From: Allomuricauda sp. M10
Lineage (GTDB): Bacteria; Bacteroidota; Bacteroidia; Flavobacteriales; Flavobacteriaceae
Direction of reading: 5' to 3'
Length of the DNA: 64,000 bases
Assembly (NCBI RefSeq): GCF_020782875.1
Contig: NZ_JAJGBN010000002.1
Span: 310,001-374,000, forward strand
Positions 8,901-16,287 of this stretch are shown here, one piece after another (positions within the stretch are counted from its first letter, which is position 1; every line of letters begins with the position of its first letter). The translations under genes and the position numbers were made by a program. The notes beneath the pieces were generated by a model, which worked only from the letters and a program-made list of their open reading frames with translations, was not told where the DNA came from and made no database searches.

Positions 8901-9088
8901 GAATAAATATCCGTGGCAATGTAGCCCAGCGGGTGACCCACGTGCAATCCCGCCCCCGAAGGATAGGGGAACATGGACAACGCATAAAATTTGGGTTTAT
9001 CGGAATGATTGGAAGCCTTAAAGGTTTCATGCTCTGCCCAATACTTCTGCCACTTGGCTTCAATTTCACGGAAATTGTAGTTCATCAT
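5909..9088 (-). CDS. leuS: Leucyl-tRNA synthetase with repeat-derived insertions
   Basis: A 1059-residue class I synthetase that charges tRNA-Leu. The HIGH motif is present as HVGH in the PYPSGAGLHVGHPLGY block, and KMSKS is at residues 828-832. The CP1 editing domain includes the TTRPDTIFG block just after the first insertion. Two stretches do not belong to the family: residues 295-340, containing two copies of SSAVEKSQKD, and DAERSRS at 893-899. Both are encoded by palindromic intergenic-type repeats inserted in frame. The region before KMSKS also has the long insertion typical of Bacteroidota. Flavobacterial LeuRS is usually nearer 930-950 residues. The reading frame is intact. The start may be either of two adjacent ATG codons (9088 or 9085). 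Confidence 0.93.
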   Translation of the reverse strand: MMNYNFREIEAKWQKYWAEHETFKASNHSDKPKFYALSMFPYPSGAGLHVGHPLGYIATDIYSRYKRHKGFNVLHPMGYDSFGLPAEQYAIQTGQHPAITTENNIKRYREQLDQLGFSFDWSREVRTSNPAYYKWTQWIFIQLFNSWYNKTSDKAENIETLVSIFEKEGNANVQAACDDDTPTFSASDWNHFSAKEKQEILLKYRLTYLADTEVNWCPALGTVLANDEIVNGVSERGGHPVIRKKMTQWSMRITAYAQRLLDGLDKIDWPQPLKDSQTNWIGRSEGASVTFNVLDAERSRSDEGVISSAVEKSQKDVISGDGVTSSAVEKSQKDVISTPLNHPYQIEVFTTRPDTIFGVSFMTLAPEHELVAKITTPEQKAEVEAYVEATAKRSERDRMADVKTVSGAFTGAYAEHPFTKEPIPIWIGDYVLASYGTGAVMAVPCGDQRDYDFAKHYNIDIPNIFEGVDISEEAFADKAATIIANSDFLNGLSYKEATKKAIAELEKIGQGKGKVNYRLRDAVFSRQRYWGEPFPVYYVDGMPQMIALEHLPLELPKVEKYLPTETGEPPLGNATHWAWNTEQCTVVNNQLIDYKTVFPLELNTMPGWAGSSQYFNRYMDPRNNEAIFSKEAIDYWQDVDLYIGGSEHATGHLLYSRFWQKFMFDMGYVSKDEYAKKLINQGMITGTSAFVYRVRVTFLSVRFNEAGRISEQDNSFEEVVLVSKGRVEEHERTKDFSFLGKRLAAYIEGEFNELRQDQEIDDYECSIDFNPIRVKVKYVNASDELDIDSLKKDDEFGNEYSNAIFIGENGEEIYSSNDIYKVGREVEKMSKSKLNVVNPDAICEEYGADSLRLYEMFLGPLEQSKPWNTAGITGVSSFLKKLWKLYTPFFDTDAERSRSVTEAEPTADNLKTLHKTIKKVQEDIEHFSFNTSVSNFMICVNELTAQKCTSKSILEPLAILVSPYAPHIAEELWERLGHTESIAEAPFPTFEAKYLVESRKEYPIQFNGKVRFKLELPTDMDSKAIEAAVLAHEKTQEQLQGRAPKKVIVVPGKIVNIVG
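6389..6412. repeat. Palindromic repeat unit inside leuS (residues 893-900)
   Basis: GACGCT...AGCGTC arms enclose a TCGACTACGCTC core. On the minus strand it encodes DAERSRS in frame. The same unit, with the same seven-residue translation, occurs at 8184-8206 in the same gene. Confidence 0.75.
8069..8206. repeat. Compound repeat insertion inside leuS (residues 295-340)
   Basis: It contains two 47-bp copies (8079-8125 and 8133-8179, one mismatch, 54-bp period) of a unit with the arm TCGAGCGCAGTCGAGA. On one side is a truncated opposite arm (8064-8080) and on the other a DAERSRS-encoding unit (8184-8206). The arm is identical to that of the intergenic palindrome at 43473-43547. The length is a multiple of three and the frame is kept. 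Confidence 0.85.
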
Positions 9089-9106
9089 ACTTCTTTATGG
9101 TAATTT

Positions 9107-9210
9107 GTCACATCGAGCCCTTCGACTGCGCTCAGGGTAAACTCTGGTCGAGATGTCTCAAACATATTGGAAGAGATTTCTCGCCCTGATACATCAGGAC
9201 TCGAAATGAC
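9107..9210. repeat. Dispersed palindromic repeat between leuS and ftsX
   Basis: A 104-bp element with outer arms GTCAcaTCGAG and CTCGAaATGAC. Inside are TTCGACTGCGCTCAG and GTCGAGATGTCTC segments of the same family as the insertions in leuS. It lies in the divergent leuS/ftsX intergenic region. Confidence 0.7.
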
Positions 9211-9300
9211 AATAAACTGTATCTCTTTTCGAGTTGCAAAAATAGGTTTAATCCCCTAAATACAATTTACTTTTCTATTTTTACGTACTGATTCCACTAT

Positions 9301-10179
9301 ATGAGCCAATATATTGAAAGATATCAGCGAAGAAAACTGATCTCCTCTTATTTTTCCGTGGTTTTGAGTATTGCCTTGGTCCTTTTCCTGTTGGGTGTAC
9401 TCGGACTTTTGGTATTGAACACCAAAAAGTTGGCGGACCATTTTAAGGAGCAGATCACCATTTCGGTCTTCCTGAAGGACAATGCAAAACCCGTGGAAAT
9501 TGATCAATTGCAAAAAAGTCTGGCCTTGGCCGAATACACCAAGTCTGCCGAATATATTTCCAAGGAAGATGCCGCGGAGCAATATAGCGAGGATATTGGG
9601 GAAAATTTTGTGGAGTTTTTGGGGTATAACCCGCTTCAAAATTCCATCGATGTGCATTTGAAGGCCGATTTTGTTTCTCCTGAACAGATTGAACAGATTG
9701 CAGGTGACCTGGCCTCCAAAACCTATGTGGAAGAAGTGAGTTATGACAAGCCCTTGATCGAGCTACTAAATGACAACGCCCGAAAAATCAGTCTCTGGAT
9801 CTTGGTAGCCAGTGCCATTTTCACGGTTATTGCAGTTTTGCTCATTAACAGCTCCATTCGATTGTCCATTTACTCCAAACGATTCATTATCAAGACCATG
9901 CAAATGGTTGGCGCCACCAAAACCTTCATTAGACGACCGTTTATTTGGACGAACATTAAGTTGGGAATGGTAGGTGCCGTGGTAGCTTTGATCGCTTTGG
10001 GCATTTTGATCTATTACATCAACAAGAATTTTCCCGAGCTGAACCTGTTCAACGAATATGTGGCCCTCATCTTTTTGTTTGTGGGGGTATTTGGTTTGGG
10101 AGTGATCATTTCATGGGCGAGCACCCATTTTGCCACCCAACGCTTCCTTAACTTGAGGACGGACGATTTGTACTATTAG
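9301..10179 (+). CDS. ftsX: Cell division protein FtsX
   Basis: A 292-residue permease-like protein with one N-terminal membrane helix (about residues 20-42), a periplasmic domain (45-165) and three C-terminal helices (about 168-190, 218-238 and 255-280), the FtsX topology. With FtsE it forms an ABC-type complex that activates peptidoglycan hydrolases at the septum; ftsE is not in the window. It heads a gene string ftsX-DUF3098-uppP-truB that is common in Bacteroidota. Confidence 0.88.
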   Translation: MSQYIERYQRRKLISSYFSVVLSIALVLFLLGVLGLLVLNTKKLADHFKEQITISVFLKDNAKPVEIDQLQKSLALAEYTKSAEYISKEDAAEQYSEDIGENFVEFLGYNPLQNSIDVHLKADFVSPEQIEQIAGDLASKTYVEEVSYDKPLIELLNDNARKISLWILVASAIFTVIAVLLINSSIRLSIYSKRFIIKTMQMVGATKTFIRRPFIWTNIKLGMVGAVVALIALGILIYYINKNFPELNLFNEYVALIFLFVGVFGLGVIISWASTHFATQRFLNLRTDDLYY

Positions 10180-10255
10180 ACACAAGACTCTGGAACGCTG
10201 CGCTTTTAGATATAGGACGGCGTAAACCTGGGAAAGTTTTGATTAAATTTGTGGC

Positions 10256-10519
10256 ATGAGTAAGAAAAACAACAACGATCAAAAAACCAATAGGGAGTTC
10301 CTTTTTCAGAAGAAAAACTACCTTTTCCTTTTTATCGGAATTGCGTTTATCGCCTTGGGCTTTATTTTGATGGCCGGAGGCGGGAGTGACGATCCCAACG
10401 TATTCAATCCGGATATCTACAGTTTTAGAAGGATTCGATTGGCACCGACATTGGTCCTTATCGGTTTGGGCATTCAGATATATGCCATTTTGTTGAACCC
10501 TAACAAAAACAAGGAATAA
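10256..10519 (+). CDS. DUF3098 family membrane protein
   Basis: An 87-residue protein with two membrane helices (about residues 24-42 and 62-80) and a charged, Asn/Lys-rich N-terminus. Position between ftsX and uppP and the FLFQKKNYLFLFIGIAFI block fit DUF3098, a Bacteroidota family of unknown role probably linked to envelope growth. It is followed by uppP after one base. Confidence 0.82.
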   Translation: MSKKNNNDQKTNREFLFQKKNYLFLFIGIAFIALGFILMAGGGSDDPNVFNPDIYSFRRIRLAPTLVLIGLGIQIYAILLNPNKNKE

Positions 10520-10520
10520 T

Positions 10521-11315
10521 TTGGAATTGATCGATGCTATCATCCTTGGGATCATTCAAGGATTGACCGAATTTTTACCCGTATCCTCCAGTGGGCATTT
10601 GGAATTGGGAAAAGCGATTTTGGGAGCCCATGCCATGCCTGAGGAAAGTTTGTTGTTTACCGTGATCCTTCACTTTGCCACCGCTTTGAGCACGATTGTG
10701 GTATTCAGAAAAGATATTCTTGGAATTTTTAAGGGCCTTTTTCAATTCAAGTGGAATGAAGAAACTCAGTTTTCCCTTAAAATCATCATCTCCATGATTC
10801 CGGCTGCTTTGGTCGGACTCTTTTTGAACGATTTTATCGAAGTATTCTTTGATGGTGCCATCGTGATCGTGGGCATCATGTTAGTGATCACTGCCTTTTT
10901 GCTATATCTGGCCGATTTGGCCAAAACCACGGATAAAGGGGTTTCGTTCCGAAGTGCTTTCGTTATTGGAATGGCCCAGGCCGTCGCCATTTTACCAGGA
11001 ATTTCCCGAAGTGGGGCCACTATTTCCGCGGCAGTACTTTTAGGTGTGGACAAAGGAAAATCAGCACGTTTTTCGTTCTTGATGGTTGTTCCTCTGATCC
11101 TAGGAAAAGTAGCCAAGGATTTGATGGGTGGTGATATCAATTTTCATGGGGACCAAGCTGTTGCCATGGGCGCTGGATTTGTTGCAGCCTTCATCGCCGG
11201 CCTTGCTGCCTGTACCTGGATGATCAAACTGGTACGCCAAAGCAAACTGACCTATTTTGCCATCTATTGTTTGATTGTTGGCTTGATCGCCCTTGCTTGG
11301 AGTATCTGGGGATAG
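10521..11315 (+). CDS. uppP: Undecaprenyl-diphosphatase
   Basis: A 264-residue polytopic membrane enzyme that dephosphorylates undecaprenyl pyrophosphate to recycle the peptidoglycan lipid carrier. Both family motifs are visible: the N-terminal TEFLPVSSSGH block (residues 15-25) and LPGISRSGAT (about 154-163). The start is TTG, one base after the DUF3098 stop, and gives the usual MELIDAIILGIIQG N-terminus. The tight spacing suggests translational coupling. Confidence 0.92.
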   Translation: MELIDAIILGIIQGLTEFLPVSSSGHLELGKAILGAHAMPEESLLFTVILHFATALSTIVVFRKDILGIFKGLFQFKWNEETQFSLKIIISMIPAALVGLFLNDFIEVFFDGAIVIVGIMLVITAFLLYLADLAKTTDKGVSFRSAFVIGMAQAVAILPGISRSGATISAAVLLGVDKGKSARFSFLMVVPLILGKVAKDLMGGDINFHGDQAVAMGAGFVAAFIAGLAACTWMIKLVRQSKLTYFAIYCLIVGLIALAWSIWG

Positions 11316-11345
11316 ATTTTTATCTTTGCCCAAACCCCAAAGCCT

Positions 11346-12035
11346 TTGAAAACCGAAGAAGATTTTTTAACCGGTCAGATCATTTTGATCGACAAACCTT
11401 TGGAATGGACTTCGTTCCAAGCCGTGAATGCCCTAAAATGGGCCATCCGGAAAAAATTCAACCTTAAAAAGTTGAAAATTGGCCATGCGGGCACCTTAGA
11501 TCCATTGGCCACTGGGCTTTTGATTATTTGTACCGGTAAATTCACCAAAAAAATTCCCGAATTACAAGGACAGGTCAAGGAATACACCGGAACCTTCACC
11601 CTTGGTGCCACAACTCCTTCCTATGATATGGAAACCGAAGTGGACCAAACTTTTCCAATGGAACATATCACTGAAGCATCCATTCAAAATGCAACCCAAC
11701 ATTTTTTGGGTGAAATAGAACAGTTACCACCAGTATTTTCCGCCTTAAAAAAAGATGGAAAACGATTGTATGAGTTCGCTAGAAAGGGAGAGCAAGTGGA
11801 AGTGCAACCAAGAAAAATCGAAATTTTGGAATTCGAAATCACCAGAATTGATCTGCCAGAAGTCGATTTTAGGGTGGTTTGCAGTAAGGGTACCTATATC
11901 AGGTCCTTGGCGCATGATTTTGGCAAAGTTTTGGATTCCGGGGCCTATTTATCGGCACTTCGGAGAACCAAAATAGGGGATTATAACGTAAATAAAGCTA
12001 CCACCCCCTTGGTTTTCAAAGAAGAATTGGGGTAA
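11346..12035 (+). CDS. truB: tRNA pseudouridine(55) synthase
   Basis: A 229-residue enzyme that makes pseudouridine 55 in tRNA. The catalytic aspartate is D52 in GHAGTLDPLATG. The start is TTG at 11346, giving MKTEEDFLTGQIILIDKP. It is slightly short because the optional C-terminal PUA-like extension is absent, which is common. It follows uppP by 30 bases on the same strand. Confidence 0.92.
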   Translation: MKTEEDFLTGQIILIDKPLEWTSFQAVNALKWAIRKKFNLKKLKIGHAGTLDPLATGLLIICTGKFTKKIPELQGQVKEYTGTFTLGATTPSYDMETEVDQTFPMEHITEASIQNATQHFLGEIEQLPPVFSALKKDGKRLYEFARKGEQVEVQPRKIEILEFEITRIDLPEVDFRVVCSKGTYIRSLAHDFGKVLDSGAYLSALRRTKIGDYNVNKATTPLVFKEELG

Positions 12036-12110
12036 AAAAGATGCTTGTCAACAAAAGGCAAGGATGTTTTGGATAAAATATTTTTCGAAAAAAGCGGTTA
12101 TAGATAGACC

Positions 12111-12830
12111 ATGAACCTGAACAGAAGCCAATTATCGCTCCTAATCACCTTCTTCTCCATGTCCATAGTGGTTTTGTTGCTATTCAGCATCCACTTAGGG
12201 GGCATGCAGGAGGATGAGTATGTTATTGAGATGAGTTTGGCCGATGAAGATATCGAGGAGCTCATTAAGCAAGAGGAGCAGAAATTGGAGGAATTGGCCG
12301 CCAACAGTGATCCTATAAAAAGCCACATGGCCTATAACGAGACTGCAAAGCCTACCATTGGCAGCCCCGAACCTCTCAAAACCTTGGAAGAGCTGATGGA
12401 GGAAAGAGCCATGAGCAGTGAAACAGGAGAACCAGGAGGAGACGCTGCGTTCAATGAGCAATTGCAGCAATTAAAGGCCCAGCGGGACGAGAAAAAACAA
12501 AAATTGGGGGAACGTGATGCCCAAAAAGAAGAATTCACCAATTACCTCAAGGACAGACGTACTTCCATTTCCTTTTCTTTGATCGATCGTAATTCCTACG
12601 AACTGCCACCACCCATTTATACCTGTATTGAAGGCGGCAAGGTGGTCATCAACATTAAAGTGGATGGCAATGGCTATGTGACCGAAGCCGACTTTAATGA
12701 TAAAAGTTCCGGTACCAGTAATGGTTGTTTGGTTGACAAAGCTATTGAATATGCCCTTCGGGCCCGATTTAGTCCGAGTACCAAAAGTGAGCAGATCGGC
12801 ACCATTACCTACCTATTCCAGAGCAAGTAA
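12111..12830 (+). CDS. TonB-like C-terminal domain membrane protein
   Basis: A 239-residue protein with one N-terminal membrane anchor (residues 9-28), long acidic and coiled-coil-prone stretches (about 44-64 and 108-150), and a C-terminal TonB/TolA-like fold (about 170-239) beginning GGKVVINIKVDGNGYV. The layout is that of an energy transducer spanning the periplasm, but the usual Pro-rich stretch is missing. It may act in an envelope complex rather than classical TonB function. Its last 18 bases overlap the convergent thioredoxin-like gene. Confidence 0.65.
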   Translation: MNLNRSQLSLLITFFSMSIVVLLLFSIHLGGMQEDEYVIEMSLADEDIEELIKQEEQKLEELAANSDPIKSHMAYNETAKPTIGSPEPLKTLEELMEERAMSSETGEPGGDAAFNEQLQQLKAQRDEKKQKLGERDAQKEEFTNYLKDRRTSISFSLIDRNSYELPPPIYTCIEGGKVVINIKVDGNGYVTEADFNDKSSGTSNGCLVDKAIEYALRARFSPSTKSEQIGTITYLFQSK

Positions 12831-13433
12831 CTGCAGGATTTCCGATAGAATTTCTTCGCCTTTATCCTTGTTATACCATACTTGAAGTTCCTGCTTGCAG
12901 GCATCTGTCAATTTTCCGTGTTCTTTTTTGCAGTCTTCCACCATTTGGGCGGCTCCCTGTGGTCTTGGTCCCCATTCCCCAACAATGGTTTGGTTGTGGT
13001 TGTCCAGAACAATCACCTTTGGAATGGATTTGGAACCGTGGGTTAAAAAAGCATCCATAAGATTGGGATGTTCGTCCCTCAAAACCACTTTCAGGGATAT
13101 TTTTGGGTTAGATTCTGCAATCTTATTCACTACCGGCAAACTAGCAGCCGCATCACCACACCAACTTTCAGTGATGACTAGAAACGTCAAATCCTGTTGT
13201 AACTTGGAAAGTTTATCAATGGCTTCCCCAGGGAGTTTAAAGGTTTTGTCCCATCGGGTCATCCGACGGTCGTTGAGTTGGGTAAAATTGATTCGGGATT
13301 CGGACTGTTCCTCACCGGTTGTTTTTCCATTCAACGCAAAGTCATGGACCAATTCCCGATACTGAGGGCAATCCATTCCTTTTGCTATTCCTTCCTTAAC
13401 AAAATCCAATTTTTCTTCTTGCAAAACCTCCAT
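12813..13433 (-). CDS. Thioredoxin-fold protein with WCGD motif
   Basis: A 206-residue cytosolic protein with a thioredoxin-like domain (about residues 75-185). The active-site position reads W91-C92-G93-D94, so only one of the two redox cysteines is present, as in other members of this Bacteroidota family. A conserved IPKVIVLD strand with the cis-Pro-type segment follows. Disulfide reduction by a CxxC mechanism is therefore unlikely; a glutathione-like or monothiol role is inference. It overlaps the previous gene tail to tail. Confidence 0.75.
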   Translation of the reverse strand: MEVLQEEKLDFVKEGIAKGMDCPQYRELVHDFALNGKTTGEEQSESRINFTQLNDRRMTRWDKTFKLPGEAIDKLSKLQQDLTFLVITESWCGDAAASLPVVNKIAESNPKISLKVVLRDEHPNLMDAFLTHGSKSIPKVIVLDNHNQTIVGEWGPRPQGAAQMVEDCKKEHGKLTDACKQELQVWYNKDKGEEILSEILQLLALE

Positions 13434-13447
13434 AAAAAAATTTTTGT

Positions 13448-13455
13448 CAAAAGTA
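13448..13455 (-). promoter_or_regulatory. Promoter -7 box for the thioredoxin-like gene
   Basis: TACTTTTG on the minus strand matches TAnnTTTG exactly, 15 bases before the ATG. No clear -33 element is seen. Confidence 0.4.
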
Positions 13456-13530
13456 GCTCGGGCCCTAAGCCCATTTGCTGACTTTTGTCATTGGTTGCCA
13501 ATCAATCGCAATCCTTACAAAGTGAAAAAA

Positions 13531-14943
13531 TTATAATGCTTTTGGGTTGATGGCCAAGCTTTTGAACAAGGTGGCCTTCGTTTTAAAGAACTTGTTTTCC
13601 ATCTCGTTTTGCTTTAAAAAGGCATCAATCAATTTACCTTCACGGGTATTGATCAAGAAAAGGGAGCTTTCACCAAAACTGAATTTCCTTTCCTCCGCAG
13701 CCAACAAAGTGGCATAATCTTTTACAATAGCATCGATCAATTGGTTCTGGGTCACATAAGAATCCAATTCCCTGTAAATGGCAGTAACCTTATTTTGGAT
13801 CTCCACCTCAGCGTTGTCCCTTTCAAAAACGGCATCCTTCAATTTGAACTTGGCCAATTTTAGATCTCCTCTTTCCTTCCTTAAAAACAAGGGCAATTGA
13901 AAGGACAGTCCTCCCTTGTAATTTTCCGTGACGAAGGAATTCATCAGTTCCGGGGTTTCGGTGATGAAATTGTATTCCACATCAAGTTTAGGCAACAGTT
14001 TATTGGTTTTCAATCGTTTGTCAACCTGCAAGCCTTCAATTTTGTATTCCAACGACATTAATTTTGGATGGTTTTCCAGATTGAAACTATCCAAGGGCAC
14101 TCCCTCAATTTCCAAAGTAGTGTCTACATCAAATGCCATATCTTCATCGGGTCGTACCCCTTCCTGCAATTCCACTGGAACATCCTCGATCCACAAAAAA
14201 TTGGACAGCTCCAATGACTTTTTCATCAGGTTCACTTTGGCCTGCTCAAATCCGAGAGCTCGATTTCGTACCGCGATCTTTGCCTCAACCGTATCGATCA
14301 TGGCCTTGTCCCCTGCCAGGGCACTTTCCCGGATACCGTTGAACCTGATCTCCGCATTCTCCAAAAAATCCTGATATACTTTGGCATCTTTATGGGCCTG
14401 TACCCAATCAAAATAGGCAACCGAAGCTTTATATAGCACCTCGTTCACTTGAAGGTCCTGCTCCGCCTTGGATTGCTCCCTAAAAAATTTGGCTTTGCGA
14501 AGCGTGGCCATCCGTTCATTGATCCAAAATCCCTGTGCCAATGACATGGAAACCCCTGCACTGTAGAGACCGTCTTCGGGCAAGGTTTCATCCGGATTCA
14601 GATAATATCCTTCGTTCTGCTGAAAATTGCCTTTGAGTTCGATTCCGAACCATGTAGGAATTTTGAACGTGGTGTTCAATCGGTCCCAATACTCGGTGCC
14701 CTTAAATTCCTTTCGTTCATAATCCACCTCTATTTTTGGGTCGAAACCACCTCTGGCTTTCATCAAATTGGCCTGTCCCATAGCGATGTTCAACTGCGCC
14801 TGCTTGGCCACAGGATGGTATTTTTTCACATAGCCCAAATATTCCTTGAAACCCAACACCAACGAATCTTGCTGGGCGCTACCTTGAGTGACCCACAAAA
14901 AAGCAACAAGGAACAAGCCGATAGCCCTATTTCTTGGTAGCAT
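13531..14943 (-). CDS. TolC-family outer membrane efflux protein
   Basis: A 470-residue outer-membrane channel component. The start is taken at MLPRNRAIGLFLVAFLWVTQ, which begins a signal peptide cleaved near GSAQQ; the open frame extends further upstream, but that part lies inside the HlyD gene. It has two repeated long coiled-coil halves typical of TolC trimers. It overlaps the HlyD gene by 17 bases, so the two are translationally coupled. Together with HlyD and the ABC protein it forms a three-part exporter. Substrate unknown. Confidence 0.88.
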   Translation of the reverse strand: MLPRNRAIGLFLVAFLWVTQGSAQQDSLVLGFKEYLGYVKKYHPVAKQAQLNIAMGQANLMKARGGFDPKIEVDYERKEFKGTEYWDRLNTTFKIPTWFGIELKGNFQQNEGYYLNPDETLPEDGLYSAGVSMSLAQGFWINERMATLRKAKFFREQSKAEQDLQVNEVLYKASVAYFDWVQAHKDAKVYQDFLENAEIRFNGIRESALAGDKAMIDTVEAKIAVRNRALGFEQAKVNLMKKSLELSNFLWIEDVPVELQEGVRPDEDMAFDVDTTLEIEGVPLDSFNLENHPKLMSLEYKIEGLQVDKRLKTNKLLPKLDVEYNFITETPELMNSFVTENYKGGLSFQLPLFLRKERGDLKLAKFKLKDAVFERDNAEVEIQNKVTAIYRELDSYVTQNQLIDAIVKDYATLLAAEERKFSFGESSLFLINTREGKLIDAFLKQNEMENKFFKTKATLFKSLAINPKAL

Positions 14944-16282
14944 CTGCACTGGTATTTTGGGGTTGATAATAGTTAGGCGGGAAACCGTTAAGCTGTCTCC
15001 ACAGTTCGAACCAGATCGGAACATCTTCCAAAAGGGCCATGGTACTGGCTCCTGATCCAACCCGAATATCTTTTGGCCATGGCGCCTCTTCTTCATCCGG
15101 GGCCAAAAGCACCCGATATTTGCCATTCGGGCTGATGAAGGTTTCAATCGCCACTATTTTACCTCCGAAGGTACCATAGGAAACATTGGGCCAACCGCTG
15201 AACACGATGGATGGCCAACCATCAAACTGGATACGGACCTTTTCCCCCACATGCACCAAGGGAAGGTCAATGGGATCCACATACGTTTCCACAGCAATGT
15301 CGTAATTGGCCGGCATGATACCCACCAATTGTGCACCTTCTTTAAAAGTTTCTCCGATTCCGGATTGGATAGCCTTATTGATGTACCCACTTTGCGGCGC
15401 ACGAATGTAGAGCAGGCTGTTCCGCATCTCGTAATTGGTGTACTCGTTTTCCAACTTGGTCACCTGCGCCTCCGAATCAAATTGGTTGGACTGGGCCGTA
15501 TACAGATCACTCTGGGCCTTGGATATCTTGTCCGTATATTCCGCTTGCACCCGATTGATTTCTACTTGGGCATTGATCACATCATTTTTACTGGTGAGCA
15601 ACTTGTTTTCCTGGCTGATGAGTTTGGCCTGGGTTTCTTGAAGTTTTAGACGTTTTTCTTCCACATCTGTAATGGCTTTTAGGCCTTCTTCCTGTAGTTG
15701 CACCACCCGATCATACTGCCTTTGTGCAATGGCAATATTGGTCTTGGCGGCTTCCAAATCAATGCTATCACTCTTCACCTTCAACTTGGATTGAATCAAT
15801 TTGTTTTTGGCCTGTTCCAATTTTAAACCTCTTTCTTGATTAAGTGCAGTAATCTGGGTTCCAAGGGCTTTTACTTTCTCTTGATACGAGGTAACCGACA
15901 TGGACTTGGCCTTGATCTGTTGTCCGGTACGCTCTACCAAATTGGGATCAAAGTATTCGCTCTTTACTTCGGAAATATAAAGGATGGTATCCCCTTTTTC
16001 CACGAAATCACCTTCCCGAACATACCATTTTTCAATCCGGCCCGGAATTGGGGATTGAATGGTCTGTGGCCTTTGGTCCGGTGTCAAGGTGGTCAAGTAC
16101 CCCTTGCCGGAGATGTTCTGGGTCCAAGGTAAAAACAGGACAATGAACATAATGATGGAAAACACCGCCAAAAAACGGTTGAATTGCTTGTAATGTCTTT
16201 TGTGGAAAACCTTTTTACCGGCTTTATATCCGGTCAGGTCCACCGTTTCGTTCAACTTGCTATGTGAGGAAATATTCAACAT
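14927..16282 (-). CDS. HlyD-family membrane fusion protein
   Basis: A 451-residue periplasmic adaptor with one membrane anchor (about residues 36-54), a lipoyl-like half (GRIEKWYVREGDFVEKGD, about 90-107), a very long coiled-coil hairpin (about 120-300) and a closing lipoyl/beta-barrel part. It links the inner-membrane ABC protein to the TolC channel. It starts five bases after the ABC gene stop and overlaps the TolC gene, so the three are one transcription unit. Confidence 0.88.
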   Translation of the reverse strand: MLNISSHSKLNETVDLTGYKAGKKVFHKRHYKQFNRFLAVFSIIMFIVLFLPWTQNISGKGYLTTLTPDQRPQTIQSPIPGRIEKWYVREGDFVEKGDTILYISEVKSEYFDPNLVERTGQQIKAKSMSVTSYQEKVKALGTQITALNQERGLKLEQAKNKLIQSKLKVKSDSIDLEAAKTNIAIAQRQYDRVVQLQEEGLKAITDVEEKRLKLQETQAKLISQENKLLTSKNDVINAQVEINRVQAEYTDKISKAQSDLYTAQSNQFDSEAQVTKLENEYTNYEMRNSLLYIRAPQSGYINKAIQSGIGETFKEGAQLVGIMPANYDIAVETYVDPIDLPLVHVGEKVRIQFDGWPSIVFSGWPNVSYGTFGGKIVAIETFISPNGKYRVLLAPDEEEAPWPKDIRVGSGASTMALLEDVPIWFELWRQLNGFPPNYYQPQNTSADATKK

Positions 16283-16287
16283 AATTC

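Noticed and set aside
5909..9088. Frameshift or assembly error in leuS to explain the odd insertions
   Set aside because: The frame is open throughout, all synthetase motifs are in phase and the insert lengths are multiples of three.
10180..10255. Repeat-like sequence between ftsX and DUF3098
   Set aside because: It resembles degenerate AGACACAAGACTC/TTTAGATATAGG-type intergenic repeats, but I see no second copy in this window to support a call.
14944..15147. 68-residue N-terminal extension of the TolC-family protein
   Set aside because: It lies inside the HlyD gene in another frame, and the signal peptide begins at 14943.
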